64,000 nucleotides of DNA from the NCBI GenBank assembly GCA_949825025.1, contig OX463780.1, positions 38,730,979-38,794,978 on the forward strand, given 5' to 3'. A program made the translations under genes and the position numbers. This DNA is from Siphlonurus alternatus. Taxonomy: Eukaryota; Arthropoda; Insecta; Ephemeroptera; Siphlonuridae. The notes beneath the pieces are model-generated. The model had not been told where the DNA came from and made no database searches. It saw nothing but the letters and a program-made list of their open reading frames with translations. Positions 47,622-61,100 of this stretch are shown piece by piece (position 1 is the first letter of the stretch; every line of letters starts with the position of its first letter).

Positions 47622-48765
47622 ATTAAGGGTAAGGTAACGCCACCAATGTTAAATTTTCCACTCTCATTTGTTCCTCCGAAAATATTTTAAAATATTCTCC
47701 TCTATGTTGTTCATTAGCTCTTAAAATATCGTCAATACAAATACGATCTAGTTTCCGAGTTACGTGTATTGAAACTAAACCCAATTTATTGAACAAGCAT
47801 ACGCTGCATTTCAGTGACATTAGAAAAATTCTATAATCCAATCGTCCGATTTTTTAAAAAAACTAGAAACAAACTTAATGCACTAGGACAAACCTTCACA
47901 GCAAAAAAAAAAAGACAATTATGAGAGTGGGAGCGACGTAAATTGATAATAACTGCACGATTTTTGACACTCGCACGTCTCACACACCCCTTTTTGGTCG
48001 GCCATTGAACAACTGGCGAATGAAACAGGCTGACTAATGAACCAAAACAACGCTTATAATCCACTCACCTAAAGTAAAAACTTTCCAAAATTGTTTTATA
48101 GTAATGAAAAAAAAGTTTTATAAATAAAACAACCATAACAGTTATTATTTAACTCATTATTTATAAATAAATTGAATATAAAACTGCCGTGACTTGCGTA
48201 GTATCTTTAGAGTGGGACAATTTGAATATTGATATAGAGGCGCTGCGATCGCGGCGCAACTCTGGCGTTCCCTTTCCCTTAATAGATATTTCACTTTATA
48301 AGACCACAAGTTTTTGTAGGACATGAGTTTTACCCAACCCGTTATTAGCATTAATTCAGTGGTATAAGAAAAATAGGCTTTTTAGATGGTACACCACTCT
48401 GAAAATTCCAGAAAACCTTCCCGACACCATGAAACTACTTTATTTTCTATGGGGAAAAAAACACAATCAGTGAGATTTTTTAGATGTTCTCCTCTACATC
48501 CCCTATCAGTAGCTAAAATATAAGATGTACAAATTCGGTCTAGTTATTAAGTTTAAAAGTAGACTAATGTAACATATGGAGGTTCCATCTCCATGCTAAA
48601 GTAGTCATGTTTAAAAATTAATAACTTAAAAACTAGATCGAATTTGTATACCTGATATTATTTTTTAGCTACAATAGGGGATTTAGAGAAGAAAATTTTA
48701 AGATATGTTTCATAATTTTCATGTGGGAATTTTTTTAACATTGGCGTGTTATCTTACCCTTCATT
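47622..48765. repeat. 1.14-kb inverted-repeat element with an extra internal copy
   Basis: The left end AAGGGTAAGGTAACGCCACC then AATGTTAAATTTTCCA is mirrored at the right by TGGGAATTTTTTTAACATTG then GCGTGTTATCTTACCCTT. The mirror continues inward: TTAAAATATTCTCCTCTATG and ACAAATACGATCTAGTTT on the left against AAACTAGATCGAATTTGTAT and AGAAGAAAATTTTAAGATAT on the right. A further copy of the inner block, in the left-arm orientation, lies at about 48478-48560. No transposase is visible. Confidence 0.8.
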
Positions 48766-49377
48766 AATCTAGTCAAAATTATTTATCTTTTTAGAGGTTA
48801 AAGATGCGGATGGATTTGACTATAATGGATAAAGGTGGATAACAAATTACATTCTTTAATATATGCTAAAACAAAGGTGAATATATTATTGTATATTTAT
48901 TGCATATTAATTACATTCCCCCCCACCCCACCCTGCCTTCCTGTAATAATTTATGTACAGAATTAATTAAGGTTTGCTAAATTTATAAATTTTTAGTGAT
49001 TTACCATTCTATATTAGAACTAAAAAAAAAAAAAAAGAACACTGAGATACTGTATATTAACCTAAAGGCTGCACACAACAAAAAATTGTAAAAGTAAAAT
49101 ACAGATTTGATAATTTTTAATAATTAAAAAGTTTCAGAGATTCAAAGAAAATTCAAAAAAAGTTAATAATAATAATAGAAAATTGTACAATTAAAGATGA
49201 AAACTTGTTATTCACGTACATAGCAACTGTAGTCTCTTTGGTATTACAGTATTATATTGAAACTTAAAAATATAATTGTTTAATTTATACATGCAGTTAA
49301 ACAGCTAGCTGCAACATATATATATATATTTTTTTTTACATTTTGGGATAATATAATATACATTATTTATACATATC

Positions 49378-49584
49378 AATGGTGCTGCGGCTAATCTGAC
49401 CAACAGCGAATGATACATGCGAAGTGGCAAAACGGACTAAAAGAAATTGCCACGCAGTGGCTAAAGTATAAAATATGTGCAATGTTGAAATAGCCGTTAG
49501 TCATTTTAGCCACCATGTGGTATTACTTTGTTTTGCCACTTCCGAGTCATTCTCTTTTTTTTAAATTAATAGCAGCAGCACCAT
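49378..49584. repeat. Inverted-repeat element, ATGGTGCTGC ends
   Basis: TCAATGGTGCTGCGGCTAAT at the left and TAATAGCAGCAGCACCATCA at the right; inside, GAAGTGGCAAAACGGACT mirrors GTTTTGCCACTTCCGAGTCA, and GCCACGCAGTGGCTAAA mirrors TTTTAGCCACCATGTGG. Confidence 0.8.
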
Positions 49585-49591
49585 CAATCAA

Positions 49592-49733
49592 TATGAGACC
49601 ATTATAATAAATTAGCTTCAAAAGCGTCTCTTAATTTGCACTTTTTGATTCCTTATCACAACACCTGAAAAGTAGACTCTATCAGAAAGTGCAAAGAGCC
49701 GGTTTTGAAGCTGACAGTCTCATATATATATAC
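49592..49733. repeat. Inverted-repeat element, TATGAGAC ends
   Basis: The left TATGAGACCATTATAATAAA, TTAGCTTCAAAAGC and TTGCACTTT blocks are mirrored by AAAGTGCAAAGAGCC, GGTTTTGAAGCTGACAGTCT and CATA on the right. It abuts the preceding element. Confidence 0.75.
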
Positions 49734-50818
49734 ACTATTATACCTTCTGGGGGAACAAATTTTTAAATAAAGAACATCCAAATTTAAATTATGAGGCTTA
49801 TTAAAATATCACAAATTTAACTTTACTTTTTGCTGCCAGAAAATTCAAAAGAAATAAAAACACAAATCAAAAAAAATAATGGTGAAAAATAAAAATAAAT
49901 AAATAAAATATTTCCTTGCTCAAATTTGTTGAAGTGCATAATATATTATTATATAGTCATGCGCAGGATGGCATATGAAAAGGGCACGTACATATATGTC
50001 AAGCATTGCAGTAATCCAATTATATAGTTGAATATGTGACAAAATGTGTTTGACTGGTCAGATTGGTATATAATCTTGTGAGATATTACACAAGTCAATT
50101 AAGCATTGTCAATTAAGCTAGAGAGTATGATGGCTGCATGACTACTTTGACAATAATCCTGATGCTCCCAGTACTGTTACCGAGTACTGAGCATGTGTGT
50201 ATTATAGAAGTTATGTCCCTCTTAGTTTGGAACCACTTCCTGCAAAAAAAAATTAAAAAAAAAAAAAAAAATCTGTGTCCAAATGGAACTGCCTCCTTCG
50301 CAAGCAAAAATGCAGAGATCAAATTGCTCTAAGGACAATAGCTGCGCCTTATTGTTTTCATGCAATATATGTCTCCTTGAAATATATAAGTTGATGCACA
50401 TTTTAATTAATATTTAATTAGACTTGCTATTAAAAATAAGCAAAAAAAAAAAAAAGCTCATTCAAAGCAGATTGAAGCAAATTTTAGACATTTACTAGCT
50501 TTTATTAATTTGTTTTAGATCTTGTTTGGTAGAAATGACATATATGGCTATTAAATTAATTCTACCTATTAGCTCTGAATGGATAAAAAAACAAAAACAT
50601 TAACATAAAAAAAAAGTTAAATAGTAAAATATACAAAGGTTTTGGTTAGAACAAATTTTATGATCTAACTTGTTAGTTGCCCATAGACGACATGCCCCTT
50701 TCATGACACTATACAAATAATATAACTGAGAATAATCAACTTTGGTATATTTTTTATGAAACATAACAACAGATTATAATTATTATTACTTCATAAAGAA
50801 ACAAATGTACACTCCTTG

Positions 50819-51249
50819 TCTCTGAAAATTTCCCTTCTGCAGCCTTGTTACTCACCGTGCCCTGTGTTATCCTTATAGGACATGGTGATTAACAATGGAG
50901 TATTGTCCTCAATTTTTTTATTGCAGAAATGGATAGAGGGTGCAAAGTTATGCTACCCTGATTTTTTTTCAGATTTTTTAGAGCCCGGGAAGTATTTTTA
51001 AAAAATTATTGAAAGTCCTTTTTGTGACGTCACGCGGCGACAAGTCCTATCTTTTTCTTAAAGAGCGGCGTCTTGTGACGTCACAAAAATAACTTCCAAT
51101 AATTTTTTAAAAATAGTTCCCGGGCTCTAAAAAATCTGAAAAAAATCAGGGTAGCATAACTTTGCACGCTCTAACCATTTCTGCAATAAAAAAAATTGAA
51201 GACAATACTCCATTAAGCATAAGGCTGCAGAAGGGAACTTTTCAGAGTC
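50819..51249. repeat. Palindromic MITE (copy 4) inside a longer mirror repeat
   Basis: The core (50896-51212) is the TGACGTCA MITE with TGGAGTATTGTCCTCAA outer arms, similar to copy 2. Beyond it the flanks mirror again: TCTGAAAATTTCCCTTCTGC then AGCCTT on the left and AAGGCTGCAGAAGGGAACTT then TTCAGA on the right. Both arms carry intact GTGACGTCAC. Confidence 0.85.
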
Positions 51250-52021
51250 TAGCAGTGTACAAGTACGGTACACACAGTACTAAATATTTTATATATTTGC
51301 AGCTTTAATAGTATTTACATACCATAATTATAACTACGTACATATTTATAACATTTAAAATATAAAAGTATACACATAGTCCACATTGTTTTCAGGCTTT
51401 TGGCATAAATAATTTGCCTACTAAATATTTCCTACTCAATACTGATTAGGAAACTGGTTTGACTATCACAAAAAAAAAAAAAAAATTACATTGTTCTCTT
51501 ATTATATATAATTATATATTATTTTTTTTAACCACATAGAATATTAATTACATAATAATAATATTATATACTGGCAACTTATTTTAGGCAATTATACACA
51601 TACGGGCATTTTTTGGTTTCTTTTATATACATGTAGCGTCTTTAAAACTGATAATGTATAATATTTTATTACTTAGTGTTTATATTATAAATATTTGTAT
51701 TATATCTATGTTGAAATAACAACAGCCCACATTTAACATCACAGACAACCCGTAGTGCATTTGTCAGCAAAAATAAAGCTAAAAACTTTGCAATGTATGT
51801 GAATATGACTTCCACTACAAATAATTATTTTGTAGATCGTATAAGTTTTAGTTTCAAGGCTTCGATGTATAATTTTATGTGCCATACTCCTACATATTAA
51901 TATTACTTTATAAAAATTGCAAGCAAACCTTATTTATTATTTAATTTTTTGTAAGTTTTAAAATTTTGAGCATTTCCCTATAGGTTAGACCTAATAGACC
52001 GGACTACATTTTAGCACATTT

Positions 52022-52039
52022 CCCCCCCCCCCCCCCCCC
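52022..52039. repeat. Poly(C) run
   Basis: About 18 consecutive C in otherwise AT-rich intergenic DNA. Confidence 0.9.
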
Positions 52040-53258
52040 TCTTATGAAATAAGAAAGTGTATAAGGTACCCAGTCTACCCACCAAAAACATACAGTAATT
52101 TATAAACAAGATAAATTTAATAAATTCATAAAAAAAAAGATATTATTAATTAGGCCCTTTTTAAAATTAATTTATCAGTTAAAATTTTTCATATTAAATA
52201 AATCGATATATTACTATAAGGCACTGTGGTGCAAACAAGCGTATATAAACCATCATTACTACAGGTTGTTATAGTAAAAGCAATATAAAAAGCTAGGAGG
52301 ATCGAATACCATCATTTAATAATAAAAAATGCTTATGTAATTCATGTGTAAATTAAGCGTAGTAAAAAAATTCTTTTTGAACATACTCCTGAACTAAACT
52401 TGAAATAATTAATAAGCCTGTTGGCACCACAACACCACATTCTTATTTGTATGGTTTACGAAGGGAAACTGATGGAGTGTATATACACAGTCCTTATGGG
52501 CCTCATGGGTGACGCCATGAATATTTATTTTGTCATCAAGGTAGGAGTGATAAGAAGAGGCAGCATTGACTGAACTTCACTCCACATTGTTACCATTTTA
52601 ATGTAAACAACAAGACACTTCTTAGTTTCCCTTGGTTACATATTACGTTGTTAAAAAAAAAAAATAAAAAAAAATATATAAAGAATAATAGAAAAAATAA
52701 AATACATGACTGAAAATAGTTTTAAAACCACAATCAATCGGAAAACGCAAAAAAAATGTGTGCAAAATTTTTGCAATGACATACCAGTTTGCAGAGGACC
52801 AGGTCCTATGATTTAAGGGATGAGCAGAGGCAATGCACAACATTGACTTAACAAAGAGTAATGGGGAAGGAGTTTTTTTTTTATGTGTTTGGATGAAGAA
52901 GATAACTTTTCTAATACATCCCTGCATGCCCTTAATTCTACCCATTCATACCAGTTAAAGCTACTACTGTATAGCAATTTGCAAGCCATGGAGTGAAAAA
53001 AAAAAAAAAAAAGTACATGCATACATACAAAAATAAGAAAATATATAAACTTAATTTAAGTTTTTTTTTTTTTTAAATTTGTTGTAATATAATAAACATT
53101 GCATATTGTAATTTCAAAGGTGTGCGTAGATAGTAAATTACAGTAAAAACAGAAATAAATACAAGAAAATGAGAAAAAAAAATGAGCATCTGAGAAAACT
53201 TTCTTTTTTATATAATGCACACTGTATTTTAAAAAAATGGGGAGAATTTCAGTCACTT

Positions 53259-53264
53259 TTTATT
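53259..53264 (-). terminator. Polyadenylation signal of the FRS2-like gene
   Basis: AATAAA on the minus strand only about 22 nt past the stop codon. This would give a very short 3' UTR unless a later signal is used. Confidence 0.4.
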
Positions 53265-53286
53265 TGAAAAAAATAATATAAAAGAG

Positions 53287-55287
53287 TTAATCACTTATTG
53301 AAGAACTATTTTGTTTAACTGGTAATCCTTTTATCGTTGAATTATGTCTCGTTTTACGAGAACCTTCAGTATCAAGATCTAATTTTGGGTTAACTGAATG
53401 AGATAGAGCTGCAGTTTTATCAAAGTCAATCGTTGCATATCCAAGAGAAGTTTGAGTTGTTGCTCTCGGAGATTCGACAGGTGCCGCTGAACAAATAGAG
53501 CCAACGGGAGAAAGGGGAGTGGTTTGCAAACTGGGAACAGTATCTGTTCCTCGATCTAGGTCCAGAACAATGTAATTAACTTGTCGTATTGCTGCTCTGT
53601 GTTCTGCTGGGGGTGTTTCCATATTTGAAATCGGAGTAGGAGTAGGATGAGAAACAAGAACTGCTCGAGGCTTTAGCGGAATATCAAGTTCACCAGGACC
53701 TAAACCTAAATTAGCATAACAGTGTCCTTCATAATCTATATTACTTTGTGTTGTTGCTGGTAAATCTAATTCTTCTTTATCTCTACTATTTTCTGGTTCA
53801 ACATTCATATATAAATGTAATTGTTCTGATTTTAATAATGCATCTAATCTTGCATAATTAGTTTCAGAATCATATGCTTGATACGGAGAAGTTGGACTTG
53901 TTGGACTTGTAAGATTCATATAAGCAATTGGACTTGTAGGGGTTCCTGGAGTAGTTAAAACAGCTGCACCATTATTCACAAGATCACCACTTGACTGTGA
54001 CATCGTCACAGTTGTACAACTGTCAATATTTGATGTAGCAGCAACACAAGTTCTTACATTATTATTAATTAAAGATTCTGCATCTAATGAAGCTAAAACT
54101 ATATCATTAGCATAGTAGACACTATTGGATGCTGGGGAGGGTAGAATTGAGATGGGGGATGGTGTTTGTGGACTAAGAGGTCCACTTGAGAGTCGTGAGC
54201 CACCGTTATTTTGTCTCAGGGTAATGCTGCGACTGGTACGGACTGGCTCCAGGTAGTTGGGCTCCAGTGGACTGTCGACCAGAGTACTTGACGAGGCGAG
54301 GCTTCCACGAGGCATGCTCGACGACATGATGGAGGGAGGAGCAGAGGTGGGCGTGGCAGCGGGGAACTCCCGTGAAATGGCATCGTCACCACTCGACCTG
54401 CTCTGTTGGATATGTGCCTGTGAATTATAATTTGTATAAGGAAAAGGCGTGGTAAAATTACATATATACAGTAGCTAATAAATTGCAAGTTGACTGATTG
54501 ATGTGGTAACATGAAAATATATGGACACCACGAACTTTCATCTGCTTTGTTGGTACGCATTACCATCAGGCGTGGATCCAGTAGGGGGGGGGGGGATGCC
54601 GAAATGTTAGATTTCACATGGACAATATAGGCATTTCCCTCACTCCAAATTTCTTTTTTAACATTGGCCTTATTATGGAAGCATCCCCCCCCCCTCCAAT
54701 TTTCATTTTGTTCTGCATCACACTGTAACTCCTGATGCTGCAAACGGGATGGCGAGTACAAGGGAGAGTGGTAACACCTTCGATGTACATATTTGGGAAC
54801 AGCCTTTTAGGGGGAGGGTGATCACCCTATCATAAATCCAAGTATAGTGGGTATAATACAGTATCATATTCTGTATGCCTCTTCACCTTTGTATCAACGA
54901 CTGTGGCAATCTCCAGACTATATATTTGTTTTTGTTTCTGTCACCAATTTATGCACTGAATTATTATTAATAAAGATCTATATACTTTACCTGCAGCAAG
55001 TTGAACAGATGTTCCGCTCGAGAACATCTGAATGCATAGATGCCGGGACCAGTTGGACATCTCCGCCCAGACTCAAAACTGAAAACTTCAGCATCAAAGC
55101 CATAGCGACGCAGACATCGTAGTGGCCACCTCACAGGTGATTTGCCTCTTTGATGAAGTATAAGGTCAGTTTCAGTGACCTCTAGTTGTCCCTGGCTGAG
55201 CACTTGTCCAGCATCATCCACATTCATAACATTGAATAAATTAGGGTGTAGGTCGTTGATATCGGTTTTGCTTGAGATACAGCCCAT
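53287..55287 (-). CDS. FRS2: FRS2-type FGF-receptor substrate / docking adaptor
   Basis: Exons 54991-55287 and 53287-54417, joined at phase 0; 1428 nt, 475 residues (vertebrate FRS2 is about 500). The start MGCISSK is an N-myristoylation signal for membrane anchoring. An IRS-type PTB domain follows, with FNVMNVDDAG, CLRRYGFDAEVFSFESGRRC and IYAFRCSRAEHLFNLLQ, all strongly FRS2-like. The long disordered tail has tyrosine motifs: YMNL, YMNV and YANL (YxN, GRB2 type) and YIVLDLD and YATIDF (SHP2/ITIM type). It should link an activated FGF receptor to Ras/MAPK signalling under the plasma membrane. The 5' UTR is spliced: acceptor ATATTACAG at about 55311 and a donor near 55515. The ATG choice is fixed by the myristoylation motif. 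Confidence 0.9.
54571..54712. repeat. Repeat with GGATCCACGCCTG-type end (copy 2)
   Basis: CAGGCGTGGATCCAGTAGGG, then ACATGGACAATATAGGCATT and AACATTGGCCTTATTATGGA with a C run. Same family as 24725 and 56131. Inside the FRS2-like intron. Confidence 0.75.
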
Positions 55288-55640
55288 ACTGGTAACATCA
55301 ATCTGTAATATTAAACAATATTTAGCAAAAATAAATAGTATGTATACGTATTAATAGTAAATATACATCTAAAACATTGAAGTTAAAATCATTCGTGGTG
55401 ATAATACAAGCTCAGCTGATTTGGAGTGACAGCAATAAAATAATTTTCTGTTCGTTCAAACTACGTAGTTTATATTGCGTTATAAGCACTTAACGACACT
55501 TAATTCATACTAACCATTATCTGCATAGCCAATCCATGTTGACAGAGTTGTAGATCAGCAAAAGGACGAAAGACGACTTTGTTCAAGGTGTTGCATGCAA
55601 GATGGCAGCATTCCGCGCTTCCGCGACTCTCCTTTTCCTC
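55288..55640 (-). promoter_or_regulatory. 5' UTR and promoter region of the FRS2-like gene
   Basis: The minus strand shows a 5' UTR acceptor (about 55311), an intron to a donor GGTTAGTATG near 55515, and a non-coding leader up to about 55600. GC- and CT-rich DNA from 55600 to 55860 is probably the promoter; it contains GCCATCTTGCATG (YY1-like). Confidence 0.45.
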
Positions 55641-56380
55641 AATTTCCTCCCCGTGTTTTCCTCTCCTCTTCACTTGCAAGTTTTCGTTGTTTTTTTACTA
55701 TCGTTTGTCCCTCAGCTCGACCCCTCCCTCCTGCCCAGCGATTGTCCCCTTCCTCTCCCCCGCCTGCTCACTTGCTCTTGCTCGCAAACGCGCAGCCTCA
55801 GCATCGAAAGCACGGAAAGCATTGGAGCGCATCTCCCATACGCCCGCGCGCCAACTTGCTCACAGGCTTTGAACTTCAAACTTTATACATGAGATTAATG
55901 TCATGCCATGAGCTCATGAGATGATATTTGATGATCATGAATCATGGTGATATGAGAATTATGAGAGATCAGTAGGAAGACTATTTGCTATAATAAGCTG
56001 TGAATGCTGTGGGTATATGTTTCAACACGAAAATGTATATAATTACTTAATTAAGTAAATTTAAAAATGGTAATTAGCTGTTTCAGTCAACATATTATAT
56101 ATATGGCATGCATGCACTCCATGCAGCACAGGCGCGGATCCTCCCCCCCCCCCCCTGAAATTTTAACATGGGCAATATATATATATATATATCTATAGGC
56201 ATTTCCCCCAATCCAATTTTTTTTATTAATATTGGCCTTATGGAGCCCCCCCCCCCCCAAACCCAAAAAATATTTTTTCTGGGTCTGCTCCTATATAGCT
56301 GCTTCGTCAGCATGCATGCATATATATTTATATAGTAAATAACTTTTTCGTGCAAAGGGTTATTCATATAATTGAATGTA
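55641..56380. other. Intergenic region right of the FRS2-like promoter
   Basis: CT-rich stretch to about 55860, short ATCATGAT/CATGAG repeats (about 55890-55970), then the repeat at 56131-56285. No gene seen. Confidence 0.55.
56131..56285. repeat. Repeat with GGATCC-type end (copy 3), with inserted (AT)n
   Basis: CAGGCGCGGATCC followed by a C run, TTTTAACATGGGCAATATAT, GGCATTTCCCCCAA, ATATTGGCCTTATGGAGCC and another C run. A short AT microsatellite sits inside the conserved CAATATAGGC segment. Confidence 0.75.
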
Positions 56381-57052
<672 letters not shown>

Positions 57053-58154
57053 TATGCATATATTATATGTATCAGCTTTACATTTCAACTTTTTTTGTTA
57101 ATTTATAATTAATTAAACTATTACATTTTTTATGCAAGTTATTATATAGTATACATTTAGGTTAATTTAATATTTTGAATTTTATATATAACTACTACTA
57201 AATTAATTAACTAAAATATTAAATATAAATATATGTTAAAAAACATAAATAGATAAAATATATTACATATATTATATAATGCACACTATGTACAGTACGT
57301 CAAGCCGACGTCAAGTACACGTGTATCATGATAGTAAGTATAGTAACGGTAACTAAATTGTATAATTTAAATAATAATTATAAAAAATTATGTAAATGTT
57401 TATTGCTAATTATAAAATATTATATTATTATATTTTCGAAGGATGAGGATAAAACAAAAAGTATAACTTTCTTTAATTAACAACAAAATCAATGAAACAC
57501 AAAAGTAAATTTAAAAAATTGGTTTTATTTTTATTTATTTTTGTTTATACATGCAAAAAATACATAAATAATGTTTATATTTTGAACCCAGAGCACATTT
57601 CAAATAATTATTTATTTTCTTCAATCTTCCTCTTTTGTCAATAAAGCAATATATGAAACCTATATATAATTAAGCAGGGCAAATTAGCTGCATTAATTAA
57701 AAATGAACTCTTATTTTATATAATATACATGCATAATATTGAGCTTCATTATATTTTTTAATTCTGATTAAAAATAAATGTAATAAATTAATAAAGTAAA
57801 GACTTTTAATACAGTACTTTTACCTATATAAATACATAAATTCATAGCATTATATCAAAATATTATTCTCCATGTTTATTTAGTTTACATAAGTTAATTG
57901 TAATATTTTGCAGCAATAATAAATTTCACTACTTGCATGCAGTTATGCAGTTCAAAATTAATATATATAATTATGCAGCTCAAAATGTTATATAGGTCTA
58001 TAATATATATAGATATTATACTAATTGACATGATTGTATTTTGTACAGACTGCATGTATCATACAGATATTGTATTCTCAGCGGATAGTATATAGAATTT
58101 CAATCAAGATTGTCATAAATAACAATGGTGTGTATCACAAATGGTGTAAGTCTC
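57053..58154. other. Intergenic, 3' flank of the FAS1 gene
   Basis: Very AT-rich and featureless apart from candidate minus-strand AATAAA signals, the best at 57875-57880, about 275 nt past the stop. Confidence 0.55.
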
Positions 58155-61100
58155 TCACAGGCCGAACAGCTGCACGTTGACGTTGGGGTTCTGTGGTGAC
58201 CGCACCGAGACACTGCCTCGTCGGCTTACCCCGCCCGCAGCGCGTACCTGCAACCATATGTAATAGTTATTTATTAAAGTTATTTACTTGAACTGATTTC
58301 CTGGTTGAAAGGCTGAATAAGTATAAAACATATCTATATATCATGCTTCAATTAAATTAAATTGAAAATTTCATGGAGAACATGCCCGAAGAACACCAAA
58401 TTGATATCTATAATAATTTAATTATATATGTTCTTTTCTCACAGTTTTTATAGAATTAATTAATGAGATTGTGTTAAAGGCCTTCTGAACCTTTTCACAG
58501 TATTAAGTACACGGTTAGCTTTGCTTCAGTGTGATTCGGTTGCATATTTTTTTTTTTTTTTTCAGTAGCACAAATATCAGAGATAATAGCCAATGAAGAA
58601 GCACCTGTGACGTCACTCACGCTCATTCAGCGGCGACAATATAGGGAAATCCCTGCAAAAGATAGGTTCACTCCCGCTGCAACCACGGCCACAATTTTAC
58701 TTCTGGAATTTTGAAACTTTACCAGGGCAGTCTTGGTAATATTTGTCAAATAAACTGAAAGAATTTTATTGGTGGCGTGTGTACAGACTGAGTTATTGCG
58801 GTAGCAAGATAAGCTAAAAATTTAACATTGTTTTCCTATACAACATTTTCGCTCCTCTTTCTACCGCAATAACTCGGTTTGTATGAATGTCATAAAAAAA
58901 AAATCTTTCAGACTATTTGACAAATACTATCAAGACTGCCCTGGTAAAGTTTCAAAATTTCAGAAGTAAAATTGTGGCCGTGGTTGCAGCGGGAGTGAAC
59001 CTATCTTTTGCAGGGATTTCCCTATATTGTCGCCGCTGAATGAGCGTGAGTGACGTCACAGGTTCCTTTTCATCGGGTATTATCTCTGATATTTGCGCTG
59101 CTGAAACAAAAAAAAATTATGCAGCCGAATCACACTGAAGCAAAGCTTACCGTGTGCTTAATATTGTACAAAGGTTCATGAGGCCTTTAATATTAAATAT
59201 TATTATTTATTATTCATCTAGAAAAATCAGAAGTAAAAAATATATACCTACAAAAACTTGATTAAATATTATATTTAAATTTAATTGTTTGGGTGCATTG
59301 AATTATTCTTACCGTGTCGACAGCATGTATGACGCCGTTGGTGGCCATGATGTCACAAGTCCTGAGAACGAGTGGCCCCACGAGGAGCTCTCCACCTGGT
59401 CCCCTACGCAGGGGCAGCCTCGTGCCGTAGTCCGTACCTACGTGGTGTGTGAACGGCCAGTTGGGAGTAGCCACGGCGTCGCAGCACAACACGTCTGCAA
59501 TTCAGTCGAGCAACATCGTCAGTATATATTACAGTGACTGTGCATCACACAGTTATGACTTACCGGTGAGCACGTGCTTAGAAATGACGTGTTCTCTCAG
59601 ATCCTTGCTAGCTCGCATTTTCTCCAGATGCTCGGCGGGTATGCTCTCAAAGGCCTCGTCAGTTGGTGCCAATAACGAGAGTGGCGTCTCCTGCTGCTTC
59701 AGTCGCTCTTCGTAACGCGTGCCCTGCCGAATACGTCAGTTGTATGTACATATATAGGGAAACTCAGTATCACTTAATTGACCGCACTACAGAAAGATAC
59801 GGCATAGGGCACCAACGGCACAGTTAAACCTTGAGATTGTTATTATTTTTTCAGTGAAAAACATTCTAAATATATAAAATAACAAAAAATAACCTTAGGC
59901 GCTTATGTAAATTCACTAAAATGAGAATTTCTTGCTATTGCGTAAATGGCGTCAGTAGATACTACAGTTCAAGACTGATTTTTTTAAAAGTAATATTTTT
60001 TTCTGTAACATGTAATAATTCTGTTGACTCATATGTTGCTATTTTTTTATGTTTACATACATAAAAAAATAGCAACATATGAGTCAACAGAATTATTACA
60101 TGTTACAGAAAAAAATATTACTTTTAAAAAAATCAGTCTTGAACTGTAGTATCTACTGACGCCATTTACACAATTTATAGCAAGAAATTCTCATTTTAGT
60201 GAATTTACATAAGCGCCTAAGGTTATTTTTTGTTATTTTATATATTTAGAATGTTTTTCACTGAAAAAATAATAACAATTTCAAGGTTTAACTGTGCCGT
60301 TGGTGCCCTATGCCGTATCTTTCTGTAGTGACCGCATGCATAACTATAATATAATTAATACATTGAAGCAATGTTAAATTATATACTGCAGTTTCAAAGA
60401 TCAAAGAGCTTTACATTTTTGTATAAGACAATATGCTAACCTTGATCAATTCGAGCAGTATGGAGAAGCCTCCCTTCTTCTCGAGGACTGCGATCAGGTC
60501 TCCGGCGGGTGGTGTCATCACGCGGTCCAGCTCGTGCACCACAGCGCCGCAAGCAAGCTCGTCCACGTTGATAACACGTGCACACTGCACCGTGGCGCGT
60601 ACGGGACCAACGCCGAATGTGGGCATCTGAAAAGGCAAGATTAGTCAGAGCGTTTACTATTTTTTTATAATCCTCTTGCCAATGATTCAATTAATAATTA
60701 TATTCAGATCGATCACCTTAAATTTATAGTAAAATTATTTTAGATATATTATAGATAGACATGAAGAGCAATAAATTATTGTTGAATGTAAAACTTAAGA
60801 AATTGTGTTATAGCTTTCGTGTTCGTTAGTACGTAATGACTGTTAAGGTAATAAAAGTAATAATATATGATACCGGCGTTATTTCATTATTTCACTACTA
60901 TTTTTTAATCCCAATTTAGTAAAAAAATCCATTTTATTTAATTCAGATTTAGCCTGACACTCGAAGACAAATAACCAAACATGCATGATGAAAAAAATTA
61001 TTATGCAGAGGGTTTACACTCACCGTCTGGAAGAGGTTGAGACGTAAAGTTGCGTCCTGCAGCTGTGACTTGAGCACCAGATTGTTCTCGAAGTCGCACG

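Larger units (their letters stand above)
47100..53286. other. Intergenic region, SR protein to FRS2-like gene (convergent ends)
   Basis: The first 400 bases are the SR-protein 3' UTR. The rest is AT-rich with at least four separate inverted-repeat elements (entries below), homopolymer runs, and no supported gene. Confidence 0.6.

Noticed and set aside
47623..47841. Minus-strand 72-codon frame near 47.7 kb
   Set aside because: Falls inside the left arm of the inverted-repeat element; the mirrored arm does not keep it open.
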